Part shown: one piece after another, positions 55,154 to 63,838 of the stretch
How the letters are laid out: each line of letters begins with the position of its first letter
Position numbering within the stretch: position 1 is the stretch's first letter
From: Nostoc sp. PCC 7107
GTDB lineage: Bacteria > Cyanobacteriota > Cyanobacteriia > Cyanobacteriales > Nostocaceae
Direction of reading: 5' to 3'
Length of the DNA stretch: 64,000 bases
Assembly (NCBI RefSeq): GCF_000316625.1
Contig: NC_019676.1
Location: 207,501 to 271,500, forward strand
Program-made: the position numbers and the translations under genes
Notes under the pieces: generated by a model
What the model saw: only the letters and a program-made list of their open reading frames with translations
The model's database searches: none
What the model was told of the DNA's origin: nothing

Positions 55154-55975
55154 GTGAGCCTCTTACAAGAAAATCAAAAAGAACAGTTGCAAGAAATAAG
55201 TAATACTTTAAGACAAGTCAGACAAGAAAAATCTATCCAACTCGAAGAAGTAGCACTAAAGACAAATATTCGACTTGCTTGCTTAAAGGCTTTAGATGCT
55301 GGTAAATTCGATGAATTACCTGAACCTGTTTATATTCAAGGATTTATCCGTCGTTATGCAGATGTTATCGGATTAGATGGTGTTGCTTTAGCCAAAACTT
55401 TTCCAACTGAAGTTAATCCTCTAGCACTTGATAAAAAGTTTAGTCAAAACTTAGAAAAGAATTCAAAATTTTCCTTACCCTTGTTTATTCCTTACGTAGT
55501 CTTGTTATTAGTTGCGGCTGCTGGGCTTATGTATGTACTTAATCCCCAATTTTCGGCAGAATCTCTAGTAAAAAAATTCAACTTTGGAACACCCAAAAAA
55601 CCAACAACCACAGAATTATCTACACCTGCATCATTATCTGTCAATCAGGAAGCAACCTCAATATCTGCTCAAAATACCCCAACTCCATTACCTGCGATCG
55701 CATCGCCTAAAGACAGCCTGAATCAAGCTGTAGCCGTCACCTTAGAAGTTCAAGGTAAATCGTGGTTAGAAGTCAAAGTAGACGGCAAAACTGAATTTGT
55801 GGGCAACTTAAAAAAGGGAGTGCGTAAAACCTGGACAGCAAAAAAACAGTTGACTGTTCGTTCGGGGAATGCGGGTTTTGTCTTGGTTTCTGTAAACAAT
55901 CAGCCAGCAACACCCCTAGGAACTCTGGGTAAAATCAAAGAAGTCACATTCACTCCAGAAGTAAACAGTCAATAG
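55154..55975 (+). CDS. rodZ: RodZ-like protein with HTH and DUF4115 domains
   Basis: A 273-residue protein in the classic RodZ layout. The N-terminal Cro/CI-type HTH (about 10-75: LRQVRQEKSIQLEEVALKTNIRLACLKALDAGKFDELPEPVYIQGFIRRYADVIGLDG) is followed by a membrane helix (about 112-133, FIPYVVLLLVAAAGLMYVL), a Thr/Ser/Pro-rich linker and a C-terminal DUF4115 domain (VAVTLEVQGKSWLEVKVDGKTEFVGNLKKGVRKTWTA...). RodZ anchors MreB and helps set rod shape. GTG start at 55154 with GGAGAAGG five bases upstream. The other RodZ-like gene at 52369 lacks DUF4115. Confidence 0.88.
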   Translation: MSLLQENQKEQLQEISNTLRQVRQEKSIQLEEVALKTNIRLACLKALDAGKFDELPEPVYIQGFIRRYADVIGLDGVALAKTFPTEVNPLALDKKFSQNLEKNSKFSLPLFIPYVVLLLVAAAGLMYVLNPQFSAESLVKKFNFGTPKKPTTTELSTPASLSVNQEATSISAQNTPTPLPAIASPKDSLNQAVAVTLEVQGKSWLEVKVDGKTEFVGNLKKGVRKTWTAKKQLTVRSGNAGFVLVSVNNQPATPLGTLGKIKEVTFTPEVNSQ

Positions 55976-56005
55976 TCAATGGTCATTTTCCTCAAGTACT
56001 CAGCA

Positions 56006-57463
56006 CTATATTTCTGGTTGACGTAGATGCCAAGTAGTTGATTGTTCATAAGCGTAAGCTACTTGAAGAATTTGGTCTTCTCTGAGGACATTACCAATTA
56101 CTTGCAAGCCAATGGGTAAACCATTGTCATCAAAACCACAGGGTACATTTATCCCAGGTAAACCAGCAAGATTGACGGGAATCGTCATTAAGTCATTTAA
56201 GTACATACTCAAGGGATCTGTGGTTTTTTCCCCAGCTTTAAATGCCGTAGTGGGTGCAGTAGGAGTAACTAACACATCAACTTTTTTAAACGCATTTTCA
56301 AAGTCTTGCTTTATGAGGGTGCGGACTTTTTGAGCTTTGAGATAGTAAGCATCATAATACCCAGCAGATAAGGCATAAGTGCCAATCATAATCCGGCGTT
56401 TGACTTCTGTGCCGAAACCACTCGCGCGGGTACGAGTGTACATAGACAGCAAATTATCTGCATCCGGAGTACGCAAACCATATTTCACGCCATCGTAACG
56501 AGCGAGGTTAGCTGATGCTTCCGATGGGGCAATTATATAGTAGCTAGGTAAGCCATAGCGGAAACGCGGACAAGAAATTATGTGAATTTCTGCTCCCAAC
56601 ATTTGTAATTGATCGATGGCTTTAGTAACAGCCGCCTCCACAACTGAGTCTAAACCTTGACCAAAAGTCTCTGTAATCACCCCAATGCGGATTTTTCGTC
56701 TAGCTTTGAGGTCTGGTTTTAGGGTAGCAGCATAGTCAGGAATTTCTACTTTTAGGCTGGTGGAGTCTTTGGCATCATAACCTGCGATCGCTCTGAGCAA
56801 AATTGCTGTATCTTCAACAGAGCGTCCAAAAGGGCCAATTTGATCCAACGATGAAGCGTAAGCCACCAAACCATAACGAGAAACTAGCCCGTAGGTGGGT
56901 TTCATCCCGACTACACCACAAAAAGATGCGGGTTGGCGAATGGAACCACCAGTATCAGAACCAAGGGAAACAACACATTCTCCCCCGGCGACGGCTGCGG
57001 CTGAACCTCCAGAAGAACCACCAGGAACCCTTGTTAAATCCCACGGATTTGCTGTGACTTGGTAGGCAGAATTTTCTGTGGAACTACCCATCGCAAACTC
57101 ATCTAAATTGGTTTTGCCAACCATCACCGCCCCAGCATCCAGAAGTTTTTGTGTCACGGTTGACTCATAAGGTGGCACAAAATTTTCCAAAATCCGGGAA
57201 GCGCAGGTGGTGGGAATTCCTTTGGTACACATATTATCTTTGATGCCAATAGGAATCCCTGCTAGGGGGCTAATTGCTTCACCAGCAGCGATTTTGGCAT
57301 CTACAACACGAGCTTGATCTAACGCCTGTTGTGCCGTTATATGCAGGAAACTGTGCAATTTCGGCTCTAATGCTTGAATTTTGTCCAAAGCTTCTTGGGT
57401 AATTTCAACGGCAGAACGTTCTTTTTTAATTAGCTGTTCGTGCAACTCGCGTATGGATGCCAT
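56006..57463 (-). CDS. gatA: Glutamyl-tRNA(Gln) amidotransferase subunit A
   Basis: The amidase subunit of GatCAB, which makes Gln-tRNA(Gln) from Glu-tRNA(Gln) in bacteria lacking glutaminyl-tRNA synthetase. The 485-residue protein has the amidase Ser-cisSer-Lys triad: Lys75 in GIKDN, the cis-Ser150 in PGGSSGGSA and Ser174 in [11 protein letters not shown]. Spacing (75 and 24 residues) agrees with known GatA. gatB and gatC are not in the window. It converges with the rodZ-like gene, 30 bases end to end. Normal length; no oddities. Confidence 0.97.
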   Translation of the reverse strand: MASIRELHEQLIKKERSAVEITQEALDKIQALEPKLHSFLHITAQQALDQARVVDAKIAAGEAISPLAGIPIGIKDNMCTKGIPTTCASRILENFVPPYESTVTQKLLDAGAVMVGKTNLDEFAMGSSTENSAYQVTANPWDLTRVPGGSSGGSAAAVAGGECVVSLGSDTGGSIRQPASFCGVVGMKPTYGLVSRYGLVAYASSLDQIGPFGRSVEDTAILLRAIAGYDAKDSTSLKVEIPDYAATLKPDLKARRKIRIGVITETFGQGLDSVVEAAVTKAIDQLQMLGAEIHIISCPRFRYGLPSYYIIAPSEASANLARYDGVKYGLRTPDADNLLSMYTRTRASGFGTEVKRRIMIGTYALSAGYYDAYYLKAQKVRTLIKQDFENAFKKVDVLVTPTAPTTAFKAGEKTTDPLSMYLNDLMTIPVNLAGLPGINVPCGFDDNGLPIGLQVIGNVLREDQILQVAYAYEQSTTWHLRQPEI

Positions 57464-57870
57464 GACTGCTCTCTTGGTAACTCAAGTCATTGATTTTAGT
57501 ACATATTGCAGGCTATTAGGAAAGTATGAAGTGTGAAATCTGAAGTCTGAACTGGAGAAATACGCGATTATCGGCAAATCCGCCAGTGTGAGTTTTGTTA
57601 GTGTAGCCTCAGACTTCAGTTTGACGGGCTATTTATTTCATACTTCAGACTTGATACTTCATACTTTCCCAAAACAGCAAATACATACTTGATAACCGCA
57701 TGTTTGCAAATTATAAAATTTGGACTATTAACTTAGCTATAAATTTCAGTTATTGTCGTGTAAGAGGATAGTAATGCAACTTAGGCGAGTAAACTTTTAA
57801 GTCTAGCTATTGATTGCTAATTGAAGTAATATTATGCAATTTTATTAATTTTGTTGTAGGAGAAAGGAAG
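57464..57870. other. Divergent spacer gatA / dnaE-C
   Basis: About 400 bases holding both promoters. It contains repeated GAAGT(C/A)TGA words (AAGTATGAAGTGTGAAATCTGAAGTC near 57522 and CATACTTCAGACTTGATACTTCATAC near 57649), which form inverted long-range pairs. No gene. Confidence 0.5.
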
Positions 57871-57978
57871 ATGGTCAAAATAATTACTCGTAAATATATT
57901 GGTCAAGCAAATGTCTATGATATTGGAGTAGCGCAAGACCATAACTTTGTCATTGAAAATCGTTTAATAGCATCTAAT
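57871..57978 (+). other. Split intein C-fragment (36 residues)
   Basis: The part removed on trans-splicing. Asn36 is the cyclising residue, Cys37 the +1 nucleophile; the penultimate residue is Ser, as in other split DnaE inteins, in place of the usual His. Confidence 0.93.
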
Positions 57979-59217
57979 TGCTTTAATAAATCGCACTCGA
58001 CGGCTTATGGATATGTGACGTATCAAACTGCATATTTAAAAGCGAATTATCCATTAGAGTATATGGCCGCCCTGTTAACTGCTAACAGTGGGGATACAGA
58101 CAAGGTACAGAAATATATTTCTACTTGTTTGAGTATGAATATTCAAATAGAGCCGCCGGATATTAATCGCTCTGGTGTAGATTTTACACCCGTAGGGGGC
58201 AAGATTTTATTTGGATTTTCCGCGGTACGCAATGTGGGACAAAACGCGATCGCCTGTATTTTAGAAGCCCGTGAGCAGCAAGGCGAATTTAAATCACTGT
58301 CTGATTTTTGCGATCGCGTTGATTTACGTGCAGTTAACCGTCGGACTTTAGAATCGCTGATTTATTGTGGAGCTTTTGACAAAATAGACCTCAATCGCCA
58401 CCAATTAATTAAAGACCTAGAGCTTGTTTATGATTGGGCGCAATCCCGTGCTAAAGATAAAGCTAGTGGTCAAGGTAATTTATTTGATTTATTAGGCGGG
58501 TTTGCTCCTACTACCAAAACAGCTAATAACGTCTTTGATTCTGTACCTAAAGCCCAATCTGTACCCGATTTTCCGCCACAGAAAAAGTTGCAGATGGAAA
58601 AAGAAATACTAGGGTTTTATGTCTCAGATCATCCACTAAAATCTATTAAAAATTCATCTTCTATTTTAGCGCCAATTAACTTATCACAACTGAATGAGCA
58701 GAAAGAAGACACATTACTTTGTGCAGTTGTGATGTTAAATAACGTCAAAAAAGTCATGACCAAAAAAGGCGATCAGATGGCAATTTTGCAGATAGAAGAT
58801 TTAACTGCACAATTAGAAGCAGTCGTCTTTCCTAAAACTTATGAACGAGTCAGTAATTCCCTAGAAGTTGATGCCAGATTAATTATTTGGGGTAAAGTCG
58901 ATAGAAGAGATGAACAAGTGCAATTAATTGTGGAAGATGCTGAACCAGTCGAAACAGTAAAACTGGTCATGGTAGAGTTGACTCCTCAGCAAGCAATCAC
59001 AATTGAAGAACGCCATAAATTAAGAAATATTCTGAAAGAACTGTCAGGGGATAAAGAAAATGCCAAAGTCCCTGTAATTGGAATTGTCCAGACTGGAAAC
59101 TCTCGTCAACTTGTCCGGTTTGGACGACAATTTTGGGTGCAAGATTCACGCTCAACAGTTTTAGCACTACAAAATGCTAGATTCCTGGCTCATGTAAAAC
59201 AATTGACTAGTAGTTGA
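57871..59217 (+). CDS. dnaE: DNA polymerase III alpha subunit C-terminal half with split intein (DnaE-C)
   Basis: Encodes the C-terminal piece of a split DnaE. The first 36 residues from ATG 57871 are the C-intein: MVKIITRKYIGQANVYDIGV carries the F-block Asp17, DHNF the His24/Asn25, and it ends IASN36; the extein begins at Cys37 (TGC, 57979) with CFNKSHS. The rest (412 residues) continues DnaE: AYGYVTYQTAYLKANYPLEYMAALL, the helix-hairpin region and an OB-fold (ILQIEDLTAQLEAVVFP). GGAGAAAGGAAG just upstream supports 57871 over the earlier ATG at 57814. The N-terminal half, with its N-intein, is elsewhere; the two are joined by protein trans-splicing, as is known in cyanobacteria. Confidence 0.96.
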   Translation: MVKIITRKYIGQANVYDIGVAQDHNFVIENRLIASNCFNKSHSTAYGYVTYQTAYLKANYPLEYMAALLTANSGDTDKVQKYISTCLSMNIQIEPPDINRSGVDFTPVGGKILFGFSAVRNVGQNAIACILEAREQQGEFKSLSDFCDRVDLRAVNRRTLESLIYCGAFDKIDLNRHQLIKDLELVYDWAQSRAKDKASGQGNLFDLLGGFAPTTKTANNVFDSVPKAQSVPDFPPQKKLQMEKEILGFYVSDHPLKSIKNSSSILAPINLSQLNEQKEDTLLCAVVMLNNVKKVMTKKGDQMAILQIEDLTAQLEAVVFPKTYERVSNSLEVDARLIIWGKVDRRDEQVQLIVEDAEPVETVKLVMVELTPQQAITIEERHKLRNILKELSGDKENAKVPVIGIVQTGNSRQLVRFGRQFWVQDSRSTVLALQNARFLAHVKQLTSS

Positions 59218-59440
59218 TCAGATATTACTAAATAAATCGGGTAATAAAAATTATCTGAATTTAAACCACATAAACTTCCTAATATCTAAAATACTGCTTC
59301 GTCAACAGTATATTGCCTTAGTAATACTGTAGTTAACTTGTTTTTTTAGTGACTTATGCGGATGATGTTTTCTTGGAGATAATGGTATTTTTTTATGCCA
59401 TAAGGAGTTAGATATTGCTAAGTGAAGGAGCTAAAGCTGG

Positions 59441-59980
59441 ATGATTGCAAATGACTTACATAGATTTGTTTCTTATTGTAAAAAAATTCAACCACAAACC
59501 CACGAAGACATCAAACAGTTTTTTGAAGGGGTAATAGTTTTTCCTTACGATAAGGAACTACTTTTACAAGCTTATTTATTTTTAAATATCAAAAGTTTGT
59601 TTCCTGAATGTTGTGAATTACTGTTATTTGAAAAGTCGCCAATTGCCGATTACACTGATTTAGGAAAATGTGATTTTGTCTATCTAACATTACAAGGAAA
59701 TCTGTTGCTCATCGAAACTAAATTTATTGATACAGAAGCAACTGGTGCCACTGAAAGAAAAAGACGCAATAAGCACCGTAACAAAGTATTTGAACAAGTC
59801 ATTACTTTGAAAAATCGATTTAGTGAATATTGGGATATTAAGCTGAATCAATTAGAATGTGGCGTTTTCACTACAGATGCAGATGTTGAATGGCGAGGTA
59901 ATGGGATGAATGTAATTACTAAATCAATAGCGATTGATCAACTAGAAAAGTGGCGTAGAACTTACAAAAGAAGTATTTAA
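59441..59980 (+). CDS. Unknown protein with PD-(D/E)XK-like nuclease motif
   Basis: A 179-residue soluble protein of no family I recognise. A beta hairpin CDFVYLTLQGNLLLIETKF carries Asp78, Glu92 and Lys94, the D-Xn-ExK arrangement of PD-(D/E)XK nucleases. It is followed by a basic stretch (ATERKRRNKHRNKVFEQVITLKNRF) typical of DNA-contacting helices. The N-terminal helices could form the alpha layer. ATG 59441 has GAAGGAG 15 bases before. It is on the same strand 223 bases after dnaE-C. A solitary restriction-like or repair nuclease is possible but not shown. AT-rich like its neighbours; a hairpin follows. Confidence 0.7.
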   Translation: MIANDLHRFVSYCKKIQPQTHEDIKQFFEGVIVFPYDKELLLQAYLFLNIKSLFPECCELLLFEKSPIADYTDLGKCDFVYLTLQGNLLLIETKFIDTEATGATERKRRNKHRNKVFEQVITLKNRFSEYWDIKLNQLECGVFTTDADVEWRGNGMNVITKSIAIDQLEKWRRTYKRSI

Positions 59981-60057
59981 CTATTGTTTTAATCCTATTA
60001 ATTTAACACTTAATTTGTATTAAACTATATTTTGATTTTATGTTAAAAGTAAATTCC

Positions 60058-60083
60058 TAGAGACGCGAAACTTCGCGTCTCTA
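60058..60083. terminator. 12-bp hairpin after nuclease-like gene
   Basis: TAGAGACGCGAA (60058-60069) and TTCGCGTCTCTA (60072-60083), perfect, with a two-base centre, followed by ATGTTTT. This GAGACGCGAA palindrome is a recurrent Nostoc-type repeat and may act as a terminator. Confidence 0.75.
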
Positions 60084-60212
60084 ATGTTTTGATTAATCTT
60101 TTATACATATACGCAGGGAGAGAATAAATACACAGGCGTGTTTAAGCACTGTTAACTAAACACAAAGACTATCCTAGAAGTAGCAGATAAAAAAAGTGAT
60201 AACTAAATATTT

Positions 60213-60971
60213 ATGACAACTATCTCAATTACCGATTCTCTAGTTCCTAGCCCTGTACCAAAATCAGCAATCATTCGTTTAGAAAAAATCTTTAAAGTCT
60301 ACGGTAGTGGCGAAACTGAAGTCAAAGCCCTGAATAATGTCAACTTAACTATCAACGAAGGCGAGTATTGTTCAATTATGGGGCCTTCTGGTTCAGGTAA
60401 ATCTACAGCTATGAATATTATCGGCTGTTTAGATCGTCCCACAGATGGACATTATTATTTAGATAACGTCGATGTTGCCCAAATGGATGATAAAGCTTTG
60501 GCGCATATCCGCAATAAAAAGCTGGGGTTTGTCTTTCAACAATTTCATCTTTTACCCCAACTCACCGCCTTAGAAAACGTCATGTTACCAATGGCTTATG
60601 CTAATGTTAACCCGACAGAAAGATGCGATCGCGCCGTTGTCGCCCTCACACGGGTTGGCTTAGAAAAACGCCTCAACAATAAACCAAATCAACTCTCAGG
60701 CGGACAACAACAAAGAGTAGCGATCGCCCGTGCAATTGTCAACCGTCCCGTGGTTCTCCTTGCAGATGAACCCACAGGCGCACTTGACTCTCGCACCACT
60801 CAAGAAGTCTTAGATATTTTCACTGAATTAAACACCAGTGGTATCACCGTTGTCATGGTTACTCACGAACCAGAAGTAGCTCGTCAAACCCAACGCATCG
60901 TTTGGTTCCGTGATGGTGAAGTCATACACTCTCATCTGACACCAAGCGATTTGACTCAATTGGCTGTTTGA
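60213..60971 (+). CDS. ABC transporter ATPase, MacB/LolD type
   Basis: A 252-residue nucleotide-binding subunit. Walker [10 protein letters not shown] (about 58-66), Q-loop in [10 protein letters not shown], signature [14 protein letters not shown], Walker [14 protein letters not shown] and the H-loop THEPE are all intact. The pattern ([44 protein letters not shown]) is that of MacB/LolD/FtsE ATPases, which pair with MacB-FtsX-type permeases. No permease is next to it. The permease/adaptor pair at 11243-13926 lacks an ATPase and is the best partner in the window, an inference. Its first ~20 residues ([17 protein letters not shown]) are a non-conserved extension. Confidence 0.93.
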   Translation: MTTISITDSLVPSPVPKSAIIRLEKIFKVYGSGETEVKALNNVNLTINEGEYCSIMGPSGSGKSTAMNIIGCLDRPTDGHYYLDNVDVAQMDDKALAHIRNKKLGFVFQQFHLLPQLTALENVMLPMAYANVNPTERCDRAVVALTRVGLEKRLNNKPNQLSGGQQQRVAIARAIVNRPVVLLADEPTGALDSRTTQEVLDIFTELNTSGITVVMVTHEPEVARQTQRIVWFRDGEVIHSHLTPSDLTQLAV

Positions 60972-60992
60972 GCAAAACATTATTTTTCTCCA

Positions 60993-61030
60993 GATCCCCG
61001 ACTTCTCCAAGAAGTCGGGGATCTTGTTTC
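60993..61030. terminator. Bidirectional terminator, TCCCCGACTT family copy 4
   Basis: Perfect 13-bp stem GATCCCCGACTTC (60993-61005) with GAAGTCGGGGATC (61011-61023), a 5-base loop, then TTGTTTCT. On the other strand GAGAAAAATAATG (TTTTTCTC upstream) gives the A/T-rich side. It lies between the convergent ATPase and carotenoid-protein genes. Confidence 0.85.
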
Positions 61031-61040
61031 TCTCGAATGG

Positions 61041-61571
61041 TTAAAGACTTGAAGTTTTGCCAGTTTCCGCTTGTGTTTCAATTGGCTTCACGTCACTGTA
61101 ACCCATTTCGCCAGCAATGGTTCTAAAAACTGACATTTGCGCTTCAAAATCTAATCCTTCAATTTGAGATAGCAAATCATTAATTACCTTACCTGGTTCA
61201 TAATCATCGGGAAAATCAACTACAGAGTCACCCATAGCTACAGCCCAAACATACCAAACTAACAATTGGTTATTTTCTTTTAATGCACCATAGGCGCGAG
61301 AATATTCTGTGTCTTTGCGGTTAACTATGTCCCGCATAACATTTAGTTGTTCTTCCTCAGAAAGTTGCAAATAGTCATTTAATAAAAGTGGTGCTAGTTC
61401 AGGTTCTGCCGCCGCTGGAGCCGCCGGAGTAATGGAATCACCCATGTTTTCATAAACAAAATAAAACCATGCTAATTTAGCATCAGTATCTAACTTATTA
61501 AAGGCTTGCACAACATTTTGGGTTTCATTACTTAATGCTTGAGGAGCGCTTTTATCGTAACTTGCAGTCAT
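61041..61571 (-). CDS. Helical carotenoid protein (OCP N-domain homologue)
   Basis: A 176-residue, all-helical protein matching the N-terminal carotenoid-binding domain of the orange carotenoid protein. Visible are NVVQAFNKLDTDAKLAWFYFVYENMGDSITPAAP, FYFVYENMG with the aromatic carotenoid-contact residues, LQLSEEEQLNVMRDIVNR and LVWYVWAVAMG (Trp of the beta-ring pocket). There is no C-terminal NTF2 domain, so it is a stand-alone HCP. HCPs bind a keto-carotenoid and quench singlet oxygen or phycobilisome energy, depending on the paralogue. The full-length OCP and FRP are not in the window. ATG 61571; single gene. Confidence 0.93.
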   Translation of the reverse strand: MTASYDKSAPQALSNETQNVVQAFNKLDTDAKLAWFYFVYENMGDSITPAAPAAAEPELAPLLLNDYLQLSEEEQLNVMRDIVNRKDTEYSRAYGALKENNQLLVWYVWAVAMGDSVVDFPDDYEPGKVINDLLSQIEGLDFEAQMSVFRTIAGEMGYSDVKPIETQAETGKTSSL

Positions 61572-61787
61572 AATTTATCACCCTTAGATTAACATATCAA
61601 ACTAAGAGTTAACAAATTTTGATAATTATGATCTCCCTCCTAGAGAAAGACTTATTTTAATTTGTAATTAAAACTTATATCCGTCTTTTAATAGAGGTAA
61701 CAATCTCTCCTTAGATGGCAGTAATTCAGCAATTTATCTTGCTACAATCGCCTCAACATTTAATAAAAATTACACAAGTCTTAAATT

Positions 61788-62162
61788 ATGGCTGATACAA
61801 TAAAACCAAATCCCAGTGAAGCTACTACCCACGATGCACAACTAGCCGCAGAAAACATGGCTAGTGGTGAAGAAAAACTACAAAAAGTAGATTTTGATGC
61901 AGATTACGCTGCCGCACAGCAGTTTAGCGTCAGTGAAATAGATCGTACTCCAGAAGGAGCCGCAGCGGCTGAAACAGCAACCGCGCCTAAATTTGAAGTT
62001 CCTAAAGCAGAAGATAAAACTACTGAAGCACAATCTACAGGTAATCCTGATGATTATTTAGAGTTAGCCAAAGAAGTTGGTGGTTCTCGTAACGAAGGTG
62101 TCTCAAATGTTAGCGATGATTTAGTCAAACAAGCTATCGAAAAGGGTCGACCTAAAAAATAG
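61788..62162 (+). CDS. Acidic low-complexity protein, unknown
   Basis: A 124-residue, strongly hydrophilic protein rich in Ala, Glu, Asp and Thr, with no membrane segment, signal peptide or Cys. It looks intrinsically disordered (AAENMASGEEKLQKVDFDADYAAAQQF, EGAAAAETATAPKFEVPKAEDKTTEAQS) and ends basic (EKGRPKK). I recall similar small cyanobacterial proteins but no functional name. Divergent from the carotenoid protein gene. An imperfect inverted repeat (GAAGTATGAAG ... CATACTTCATT) follows the stop. Confidence 0.7.
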   Translation: MADTIKPNPSEATTHDAQLAAENMASGEEKLQKVDFDADYAAAQQFSVSEIDRTPEGAAAAETATAPKFEVPKAEDKTTEAQSTGNPDDYLELAKEVGGSRNEGVSNVSDDLVKQAIEKGRPKK

Positions 62163-62166
62163 TCAA

Positions 62167-62215
62167 TGGAAGTATGAAGTATGAATTTTTCTTATTCATG
62201 TTTCATACTTCATTA
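62167..62215 (+). terminator. Inverted repeat after acidic gene
   Basis: GGAAGTATGAAGTATGAA and the opposite-sense TTTCATACTTCATT can pair with an AT-rich loop; TTTTTGGG follows. A plausible terminator. Confidence 0.5.
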
Positions 62216-62253
62216 TTTTTGGGTTGTAATAAACTTGCCATATTGACCTGTGA

Positions 62254-62889
62254 TCAACAATTTTGTACAACATCTAGCAGTTCACTTGGATGGTGAATCA
62301 AGAAGTCAGGCTTTTGCTTTGCTAATACTTCTGGAGAATTAAATCCCCAAGTGACTGCAACTACTTTAATATTAGCCTTTCTGGAAGCTTCTATATCTCT
62401 AGTTTCATCACCAACATAAATAACTGCTTGAGTTGACAGTTGTTTTTGTTTTAGTACGTTATTGATAATTGTAGTTTTGCCAAAAATGGTTACTCCTGAA
62501 TAAATAAAATCAAAGAGGTTATCTAAATCGTGATTTTTCAGAAAAGCTGTAACGTTTTCCTGAGAGTTAGATGTGATAATCCCTAATTTATAACCTTGAT
62601 TTTTCAGTTCTGTGAGTGCTTCTTGAATACCTGGAATTGGCTGAAATTCGTGAATTTTATTTTTTAGTTCTGATTTAACTTTTTTGAGTAGAAAGGGAAT
62701 TTTTAGTAGAGAAACACCTGAATATTTAATAATTTCTCTAGAAGTTAAATTCCTTAAGTAAGCGAGTTGTTCAAGAGTGATTTGTTTATAGCCAAACTCT
62801 GTAGCTAAACGATTGGCAATACCTATAAGAGCATCTACTGTATCTGCAATTGTGCCATCAAAATCAAAAACAATTACTTTCTGAGTCAT
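62254..62889 (-). CDS. HAD-family hydrolase (phosphoglycolate phosphatase-like)
   Basis: A haloacid dehalogenase phosphatase of 211 residues from ATG 62889 (MTQKVIVFDFDGTIADTVDAL; an upstream ATG at 62925 is in frame but adds a non-conserved stretch). DFDGT has both catalytic Asp; GIITSN supplies motif II Thr/Ser, the Lys in FGKTTIINNVL motif III, and YVGDETRDIEASRKANIKVVAVTWG motif IV. The cap is helical. Substrate unknown; the phosphoglycolate phosphatase group is the closest by pattern. Its start overlaps the 3' end of queG by about 26 bases, so it is probably the second gene of a queG operon. Confidence 0.88.
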   Translation of the reverse strand: MTQKVIVFDFDGTIADTVDALIGIANRLATEFGYKQITLEQLAYLRNLTSREIIKYSGVSLLKIPFLLKKVKSELKNKIHEFQPIPGIQEALTELKNQGYKLGIITSNSQENVTAFLKNHDLDNLFDFIYSGVTIFGKTTIINNVLKQKQLSTQAVIYVGDETRDIEASRKANIKVVAVTWGFNSPEVLAKQKPDFLIHHPSELLDVVQNC

Positions 62890-63838
62890 TATTTTGCTGG
62901 GATGCGTCAAGATTAGCACGGGCATTCCGTCTTAACATTTCTGGCTTAATCCGCCGCAACGCTGATGCCGGAAATTGTTGATCCCACTCCTCATCTGAGA
63001 TTTTCGCTAATTCTATCAGCTTGGGCGCAATATTCCCAGGATAAGGTTGAAAATCTGCCACGTCAGTTGTCTTGGCAAATCGTTGATTCCAAGGACAGAC
63101 ATCTTGGCAAATATCACAACCTGCAACCCAGCCTTGTAAGTGGGGTGCGATCGCTTCTGGTAATTTTTCCCCCCGATTTTCAATTGTATGATAGGCAATA
63201 CAGCGATTAGCATCGACTATGAAGGGTTGGGTAATTGCACCAGTGGGACAAGCAGTTAAACAACGAGTACAGCTACCGCAATGTGGTGTATGGGGGCGAT
63301 CGCATTCTAGCTCTAAATTTGTCACAACTTCGCCTAAAAATACCCAAGAGCCATACTCTCTAGTAATCACATTCCCATTTTTGGCAATCCAACCAATTCC
63401 CGCTTTTTGCGCCCAGATTTTATCTTGTAAGGGGCCAGTATCTGCATAGTATCTCGCTTTCACGCCTTCACCTAGTGATTCTAGCCAAGTCGTCAGCTGC
63501 TTAAGTTTTTTGTGTATTACCTTGTGGTAATCTCGCCCCCAACTATAGCGGGAGATTTTGGCGTATTCTTCCCCTTCTGGGCGCTGATGTGGGGTGTAGT
63601 AATTCAGCGCCACACACACAAGCGATCGCGCCTCTGGCATAACTAAACGAATATTTTGCCGCTTCGGGTTATCCATCCATTCCATATCAGCGTGATAACC
63701 CAGCGCTATCCATGCTTGCAGTCTCTGAACTTCTGTATGATCTACCTCATCTACAGCAGCAATTCCAACTTTGTGAAAGCCTAAATCTAAAGCTTGTTCT
63801 TTTACTGCCCTACTGCTGGTTACAGAACTCTGATTCAT
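62864..63838 (-). CDS. queG: Epoxyqueuosine reductase
   Basis: Reduces epoxyqueuosine to queuosine in the wobble base of tRNAs for Asn, Asp, His and Tyr. The 324-residue protein uses cobalamin and two [4Fe-4S] clusters: ligands are in CGSCTRCLTACPTGA (about 193-207) and CIAYHTIENRGE...CDICQDVCPWN (about 215-260). DMEWMDNPKRQNIRLVMPEARSLVCVALNYY and YADTGPLQDKIWAQKAGIGWIAKN (the catalytic Asp region) lie before them. ATG 63838. It overlaps the HAD gene. Single conserved form; other queuosine genes not in the window. Confidence 0.95.
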   Translation of the reverse strand: MNQSSVTSSRAVKEQALDLGFHKVGIAAVDEVDHTEVQRLQAWIALGYHADMEWMDNPKRQNIRLVMPEARSLVCVALNYYTPHQRPEGEEYAKISRYSWGRDYHKVIHKKLKQLTTWLESLGEGVKARYYADTGPLQDKIWAQKAGIGWIAKNGNVITREYGSWVFLGEVVTNLELECDRPHTPHCGSCTRCLTACPTGAITQPFIVDANRCIAYHTIENRGEKLPEAIAPHLQGWVAGCDICQDVCPWNQRFAKTTDVADFQPYPGNIAPKLIELAKISDEEWDQQFPASALRRIKPEMLRRNARANLDASQQNNDSESNCF

